In this document: one piece after another, positions 59,387-64,000 of the stretch
Position numbering within the stretch: position 1 is the stretch's first letter
Layout: each line of letters begins with the position of its first letter
Origin: G016234445 sp964438865
GTDB taxonomy: Bacteria; Chloroflexota; Dehalococcoidia; Tepidiformales; Tepidiformaceae
Direction: 5' to 3'
Length of the DNA: 64,000 bases
Assembly (NCBI GenBank): GCA_964438865.1
Contig: CAYTMI010000002.1
Span: 219,720 to 283,719, forward strand
Notes under the pieces: generated by a model
What the model saw: only the letters and a program-made list of their open reading frames with translations
Databases searched by the model: none
Told to the model about the DNA's origin: nothing
Program-made: the position numbers and the translations under genes

Positions 59387-60265
59387 TTAGCCGACGTCCA
59401 TCGGAAGAGACGGGTCGGCGGCCCACTCACTGAGCGAACCGTCGTACACGGCAACGTCGCTGAACCCGGCCACTGTCGCCGCAAACGCTGCGCTGCTGGC
59501 CGCGATGCCACCGCCACAGTAGGTGATGATCCGTTCGCCCGGCTTTGCCCCTGCTTCCTCGAACCGACGGCGGATCTCAGCGGTCGGGTGGTAGAGCTGC
59601 GTCGTCGGGTCCACAAGACCGTGTGCTCCCATGGCTGGGACGTTCACGCTCCCGGTGATGCGTCCCGGGCGCCCGTAAGGTGCGACCTCGCCTCGATGCT
59701 GCGCAGAGTTGAGCGCGTTGACGATGCATGCCTGCCCGGCCGTCACCGCAGTCAGCACTTCTTCCCTGGTGGCGATAAGTTCCGGTCGAGGTATTGCGGT
59801 GAACGTAGCCGCCGGCGGTAGGCTGGCCTCCGTCGAGACTGGCCGGCCCTCGGCGTTCCACTTGGTCCAGCCGCCATCGAGCACCCTGGCGTGGTCGAAA
59901 CCGAAGGCGCGCAGCATCCACCAGATGCGGGCGGCCCACATGTTGCTCTGGCGGTCGTAGAGAAGAACCGATGTCTCGTCTCCGACGCCATAGCGCCCCA
60001 TCGCCTCCGCGAACTGGTGGGGTGAAGGCATCATGAAGCGCAGCGCCTGCTCCCGGTCGCTCAGGTCGTTCGTCAGGTCGGCGTAGATCGACCCCGGGAT
60101 GTGGCCGTTCGCCCACTCGTCGCGGCCGGAGATTGCACGGTAGCCCGGGCGCCCCGCCTCGTTCGGGCGAAGAAACACGGTGCATTCCAGGATGCGGAGG
60201 TTGGCGTCGCCCAGGTGGGCTGCGAGCCAATCCGTCGTAGCGAGATATTGGTCACGGTCGGCCAT
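59387..60265 (-). CDS. Sulfurtransferase with two rhodanese domains
   Basis: 292 residues, starting at the ATG at 60265. An inactive N-terminal rhodanese domain (GHIPGSIYADLTNDLSD, VLLYDRQSNMWAARIWWMLR with Arg/Gln where Cys would be) and an active C-terminal one: EERIITYCGGGIAASSAA-type loop with the catalytic Cys near residue 245. This is the plan of thiosulfate and 3-mercaptopyruvate sulfurtransferases; the CGGGIA loop differs from both CRxGx[RT] and CGSGVTA, so substrate is uncertain. Divergent from the amidohydrolase. Confidence 0.87.
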   Translation of the reverse strand: MADRDQYLATTDWLAAHLGDANLRILECTVFLRPNEAGRPGYRAISGRDEWANGHIPGSIYADLTNDLSDREQALRFMMPSPHQFAEAMGRYGVGDETSVLLYDRQSNMWAARIWWMLRAFGFDHARVLDGGWTKWNAEGRPVSTEASLPPAATFTAIPRPELIATREEVLTAVTAGQACIVNALNSAQHRGEVAPYGRPGRITGSVNVPAMGAHGLVDPTTQLYHPTAEIRRRFEEAGAKPGERIITYCGGGIAASSAAFAATVAGFSDVAVYDGSLSEWAADPSLPMDVG

Positions 60266-60467
60266 GCAGTGGTCTCCTTCTGGGGCGCGTAGCGGGAGTC
60301 TGTTCGTTCTCTGCGGTCTTCGCAACACCGTCTGCCAAGAACGTTTGGGATCGGCGGGCGCACGGACCGCTACCGCGTGGTGAAGGACCGAAGTGTTCGA
60401 GCAGCGCATAGAATGTTGTCGAACTCTGGCGCCTGCCTCGCACGGCGCTACGGACGAGGTTTCCTGC

Positions 60468-61496
60468 GTGGTGCTTAACGACGAATGGCTGAGCCAGACT
60501 CCCGAGCCGGCGCTCGACCCGGACCTCCCCATCGTGGACCCTCATCACCACCTCTGGGAGCGTCCCGGCAACAAGTACATGCTCGACGAGATCGTCGTCG
60601 ACACGGCCTCGCACAACGTGCGCCAGACCGTCTATATCGAATGCACTTCCATGTACCGCCGGACGGGCCCAGACCACTTCCGGCCGGTGGGTGAGACCGA
60701 GTTCGTCCAGGGAATCGCCGCCCAGAGCACGAGCGGCGGCTACGGAGCGACGGAGGTCGCTGCCGGCATCGTCGGCACTGCGGACCTCTGCCTCGGCGAT
60801 GACGTTGTGCCGGTGCTCGAAGCCCAGATCGCGGCGAGCCCCAACCGGTTCCGCGGTGTCCGTCATCGCGCTGCCTGGCCTGAGCGCCAGCCGTCGCGCG
60901 GACAGCCAGTCGGCCGTGAGCACCTCCTGCTCGATCCGGAGTTTCGGCGTGGTTTCTCGGTCCTTCGGCGCTACGCCCTGACCTTCGAAGCATGGCTCTT
61001 CCACCCAGACATCCCGGACGTCGCCGACCTGGCCAGGGCGTTCCCGGACACGACCATCATCCTCAACCATCTCGGTGGTCCTATCCTCACGGGACAGTTC
61101 CCGGGGACGAAGGAGGAGATCTTCGCACAGTGGAAGCGCGACATCTCAGCCGTCGCGACCTGTCCGAACGTCGTGATGAAGCTCGGCGGGATCCAGATGG
61201 CCGTGAATGGTTTCGGGTGGCACGAGCGCCAACAGCCGCCGACATCTGATGAACTGGTCAGCGTCAATGGGCCCTGGTACGAGCATGCCATCGGGGAATT
61301 CGGGGCCGGCCGCTGCATGTTCGAGAGCAACTTCCCCGTCGACCGGGTGTCCTGCTCTTACACGGTCCTCTGGAACCAGTTCAAGAAACTGGCGAGGGGC
61401 TTCCCTGCTGACGAACGCACACTTCTCTTTCACGACACCGCGGCCCGGGTCTACCGGCTCCCGCTGGCAGCGGAATCTGGAGTGCGCCAGCCCTGA
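60468..61496 (+). CDS. Amidohydrolase family 2 (TIM-barrel) protein
   Basis: 342 residues from the GTG at 60468, which gives the usual opening VVLNDEWLSQ...DPDLPIVDPHHHLWERPG; a GTG at 60393 would add 25 residues of low plausibility. Metal ligands: HHH in DPHHHLW, His in ILNHLGGP, and Asp in ESNFPVDRVS. The group contains 2-pyrone-4,6-dicarboxylate lactonase-like and decarboxylase-like enzymes acting on lactones or aromatic acids. Substrate unknown; near CoA-transfer genes, so a role in breakdown of a cyclic acid is possible. Confidence 0.84.
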   Translation: MVLNDEWLSQTPEPALDPDLPIVDPHHHLWERPGNKYMLDEIVVDTASHNVRQTVYIECTSMYRRTGPDHFRPVGETEFVQGIAAQSTSGGYGATEVAAGIVGTADLCLGDDVVPVLEAQIAASPNRFRGVRHRAAWPERQPSRGQPVGREHLLLDPEFRRGFSVLRRYALTFEAWLFHPDIPDVADLARAFPDTTIILNHLGGPILTGQFPGTKEEIFAQWKRDISAVATCPNVVMKLGGIQMAVNGFGWHERQQPPTSDELVSVNGPWYEHAIGEFGAGRCMFESNFPVDRVSCSYTVLWNQFKKLARGFPADERTLLFHDTAARVYRLPLAAESGVRQP

Positions 61497-61680
61497 GTCT
61501 ATGGCGGGGCGCCTTTGAGACCATCCCACGGCCCGGCCGAGCAGGCAGAGGCGGGCGTCCGAACCGGCAACGAAACCGACACCATCGACACGTAGTGACT
61601 GAACCGGCGCGTCCTCCGTCGCCGCTGTCGGCCCTCGGCCGTCTTTCTCCGCGTCCAGCCCGAACGCTGTCCATGCAGGT

Positions 61681-61713
61681 CCGTCCAAGATAGCCGCTAT
61701 GATTTGCGGACGG
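61681..61713. promoter_or_regulatory. TATGAT box framed by an inverted repeat
   Basis: TATGAT (61698-61703) lies between CCGTCC (61681-61686) and GGACGG (61708-61713), a perfect inverted pair. It is 31 bases before the ATG of the cyclase gene; GGAG at 61721 is its ribosome site. The repeat could be an operator. The rest of the 238-base gap holds nothing recognised. Confidence 0.4.
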
Positions 61714-61734
61714 CACAGCTGGAGCAGATCCGAC

Positions 61735-64000
61735 ATGGTCAACGCCGCTCGCACCCTGACCTTCCTGTTCACGGACATCGAGGGCAGCACAGCTCTCTGG
61801 GAGGGCCGTCCCGAGGAGATGAGCGTTGCGTTGCGCCGGCACGACACGATCCTCCGCGCTGGAATCGAAACAGCGGGCGGGATGGTCTTCAAGACCGGAG
61901 GTGACGCGTTCTACAGCGTCTTCGACTTTCCACGGGGCGCCGTGGCCGCCGCGGTTGCGATCCAAGAGGCGCTGGCGAACGAATCGTGGTCTGGGCCGGA
62001 ACTCCACGTCCGGGCAGCGATCCACACCGGCGAGGTGGAGGAGCGAGACAGCGACTACTTTGGCCCGACAATGAACAGCGTTGCCCGGCTGCTGTCTGCC
62101 GGCCACGGCGATCAGATCTTGCTGTCGGAGTCCAGCTATGGCCTCGTGCGCGACAAGCTCGCGCCCGGGGTCGACGTGCTGCCGCTCGGCGCCCACCGGC
62201 TGAAAGACCTCCGTCGGCCCATGGAGATCTTCCAGCTGCGGGCGGCGGGCCTCCGGCTCAAGTTCCCATCGCTGCGGGCACTCACTTCGCGCTCGAACAA
62301 CTTGCCGGCGCAGCTCACTAGCTTCATCGGCCGAGACCGGGAGATCACAGAGGCGAAGGCTCTACTGAGAGCCTCCCGCCTGGTGACCTTGACCGGCTCG
62401 GGAGGGACAGGCAAGACACGCCTCGCGCTGCAGGTGGCGGCGGATGCGCTTGATGACTTCGGCGACGGTCTCTGGTTCGTCGACCTCGCGTCGCTGAGCG
62501 AGCCGGAAGGCGTACCCTCCGCGGTGGCCACGACGCTCGGGCTCCGCGACGACCCCACGCAGCCGCTGCTCGCCGCCCTCACGGAGTTCCTCCGGGGCAG
62601 GCAGATCCTGCTCGTGCTGGACAACTGTGAACACGTCATCGCCGGATGTGCCGCGCTCGCCGCCGCGTTGCTCGGATCCTGTCCCCGCCTCCACATCCTG
62701 GCCACCAGCCGCGAAGCACTGGCGATCCCTGGCGAGAGCGCCATGGGCACCCCTTCGCTCTCCCTCCCTCCCGCAGGAGGCGTAAGCGAGACAACTGCTG
62801 ACTCGATTGTCGACTACGAAGCCGTGCGGCTCTTTACAGACCGTGCGCTGGCAGCAGCCCCTCACTTCACCGTGACGAATGTGAATGCACACGCCGTTGC
62901 TCAGATCTGCTCACGTCTCGACGGTGTGCCACTGGCGATCGAACTTGCCGCCGCTCGCGTGAGGTCGCTGTCCGTCGAACAGATCGCGGAACGCCTGGAC
63001 GACCGGTTCCGCCTCCTCACGGGCGGCAGTCGCACGGCACTCCCCCGCCAGCAGACCCTCCGCGCGGCCATCGACTGGAGCCACGAGCTTCTCACCGAGC
63101 CGGAGCAGACCGTCCTTCGCCGCCTCTCCGTCTTCTCCGGAGGTTGGACACTGGAGGCGGCTGAGGCGGTCTGTGCGAGTGCGGCCCTGGATAGCGGTGA
63201 GATCCTCGACCTGGTGGCGCGCCTGGTTGACCGCTCGCTGGTGACATTCGATGACGAACCTGCTCCACGTTACCGGTTCCTCGAAACCGTCCGTCAGTAC
63301 AGCCAGGAGAAGCTCATCGAGGCAGGGGAGGCCGATGCAACGCGCGCAGCGCATCTTGCGTGGTTCGTCGATTGGGCAGAGAAGGCGGCCACGTCCGCTA
63401 CCACGCCCGACGCGATTGCCGACCGGCAGCGAGTCCGCAACGAGGACGCCAACCTCCTCGCGGCGTTGCAGTCGGCTCGAGGGCAGCCCGATCCACCTCA
63501 TAACCTTATGCGGCTCGTCGCGGCCCTCGGCTATCCCCTGGCCTGGGAGGGAGGCGGCCGACAGTATCAGGTCGCACAGGCGTTCGACGCTCTCTCTCGG
63601 TCGGAGGGCCAGAGGACCGCACTTCGCGCCCAGGTGCTCGCGGCCGCCGGATGGTTGCTGTTGGGGATAAGTCCGGAACGAGCGCAATCGCAATTTCGCG
63701 AAAGTATCCAGCTGGCCCGCGAGCTAGACGAATCCCGCACTGTTGTTCTCGGCCTCTTTGGGCTCGGCCACGCAACCTTCAGCGCTGTCACCACCGAAGG
63801 AGCGCTGTCCGCCTACGAAGAAGTTCTGGAACTCGCGCGGACACCGGAACTCAACGACTCCGAGAGGGCATATTGGGAGTCCTCCGCCCTGAACGGCATA
63901 GGATCGGTCGCCATGAGTCGCGGCGACCGTGAGTCAGCAGTCGCGCACTGGGCTTGCCCCGAATTGACGGACATCCAGGATGAGGGGGAGTACCCCGGGA
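61735..64000 (+). CDS. Class III nucleotide cyclase fused to a STAND/NB-ARC-like ATPase, 5' part
   Basis: The frame is open from the ATG at 61735 to the window edge (755 residues seen). Residues 7-190: class III cyclase domain with metal ligands D14 (FLFTDIEGST) and D57 (FKTGGDAFYSVF) and the transition-state pair N114/R118 (MNSVAR), so likely active on ATP or GTP. Residues about 195-500: ATPase with P-loop GSGGTGKT (221-228) and Walker B ILLVLDN (D296), then helical ARC-like parts (GVPLAIELAAARVRSLS). From about 560 on: TPR-like helices. This is the plan of large cyclase-STAND regulators common in Chloroflexota and Actinomycetota, which sense an unknown signal through the C-terminal repeats. 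The output may be cAMP or protein contact. The end is missing. Confidence 0.9.
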   Translation, partial: MVNAARTLTFLFTDIEGSTALWEGRPEEMSVALRRHDTILRAGIETAGGMVFKTGGDAFYSVFDFPRGAVAAAVAIQEALANESWSGPELHVRAAIHTGEVEERDSDYFGPTMNSVARLLSAGHGDQILLSESSYGLVRDKLAPGVDVLPLGAHRLKDLRRPMEIFQLRAAGLRLKFPSLRALTSRSNNLPAQLTSFIGRDREITEAKALLRASRLVTLTGSGGTGKTRLALQVAADALDDFGDGLWFVDLASLSEPEGVPSAVATTLGLRDDPTQPLLAALTEFLRGRQILLVLDNCEHVIAGCAALAAALLGSCPRLHILATSREALAIPGESAMGTPSLSLPPAGGVSETTADSIVDYEAVRLFTDRALAAAPHFTVTNVNAHAVAQICSRLDGVPLAIELAAARVRSLSVEQIAERLDDRFRLLTGGSRTALPRQQTLRAAIDWSHELLTEPEQTVLRRLSVFSGGWTLEAAEAVCASAALDSGEILDLVARLVDRSLVTFDDEPAPRYRFLETVRQYSQEKLIEAGEADATRAAHLAWFVDWAEKAATSATTPDAIADRQRVRNEDANLLAALQSARGQPDPPHNLMRLVAALGYPLAWEGGGRQYQVAQAFDALSRSEGQRTALRAQVLAAAGWLLLGISPERAQSQFRESIQLARELDESRTVVLGLFGLGHATFSAVTTEGALSAYEEVLELARTPELNDSERAYWESSALNGIGSVAMSRGDRESAVAHWACPELTDIQDEGEYPG

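Overview
The window is high-GC bacterial DNA with dense, mostly operonic genes. It has no rRNA and only one tRNA. The gene content suggests a Chloroflexota member, perhaps Dehalococcoidia-like: secreted proteins with Thr/Pro-rich (TATPT-type) linkers, a SIS-type bifunctional phosphoglucose/phosphomannose isomerase, paired DUF1800/DUF1501 proteins, LLM flavin enzymes, and many ACAD and alpha/beta-hydrolase genes. This assignment is an inference; no phylogenetic marker was tested.

Layout. 0-9.7 kb (+): the 3' part of a surface DNRLRE protein, a lipoprotein, a zinc-ribbon membrane protein, a GalE-like epimerase, a class C serine hydrolase, an MFS carrier, leuC-leuD, a Cys-rich 53-residue protein, a thioesterase and aat. 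9.7-14.4 kb (-): metK followed by sugar-nucleotide genes (nucleotidyltransferase, phosphomannomutase, pgi/pmi) behind a probable SAM riboswitch with an intrinsic terminator. A toxin-antitoxin pair whose toxin frame lacks a start codon lies next to it. 15.3-22.5 kb (-): a methyl-cycle and adenine-salvage run (apt, LLM enzyme, MarR, mtnA, mtnP, PfkB kinase, GNAT, ahcY). With metK this covers making SAM and recycling its by-products SAH, MTA and adenine. 22.6-25.5 kb (-): a DUF1800/DUF1501 pair. 25.7-27.5 kb (+): two tandem copies of a small Pro/Thr-rich membrane peptide plus a ferric-reductase-like haem protein. 27.5-37.6 kb: M3 peptidase, alpha/beta hydrolase, acyl-CoA dehydrogenase, purA, a KimA-like potassium transporter, a phosphatase-superfamily protein, tRNA-Thr(CGT) and a histidine phosphatase. 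37.7-42.4 kb: an eight-unit 7-bp tandem repeat, a secreted unknown, a JAMM protease, folP-folK, Trm112, CvpA and an epoxide-hydrolase-like enzyme. 42.5-49 kb: an ArsR regulator divergent from a selenoprotein gene that has an in-frame UGA and a stem-loop placed like a bacterial SECIS, then MBL/PAS, SDR, VOC and ThDP enzymes.

From about 49 kb the character changes to accessory DNA. There is a mannan-type glycan cluster (GH130, two GT4, an alpha/alpha-barrel glycosidase) whose last gene runs into an IS21 IstB remnant. It is followed by a CoA-linked cluster (two CaiB/BaiF transferases, a hotdog protein, an epimerase), a sulfurtransferase, an amidohydrolase, and the N-terminal 755 residues of a nucleotide cyclase fused to a STAND ATPase that runs off the window.

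The most notable signals are the selenocysteine gene, the SAM riboswitch placed ahead of sugar-nucleotide genes, the duplicated peptide/haem module, the start-less toxin, and a recurring TANNNT box 6-8 bases before start codons, which suggests leaderless transcription.
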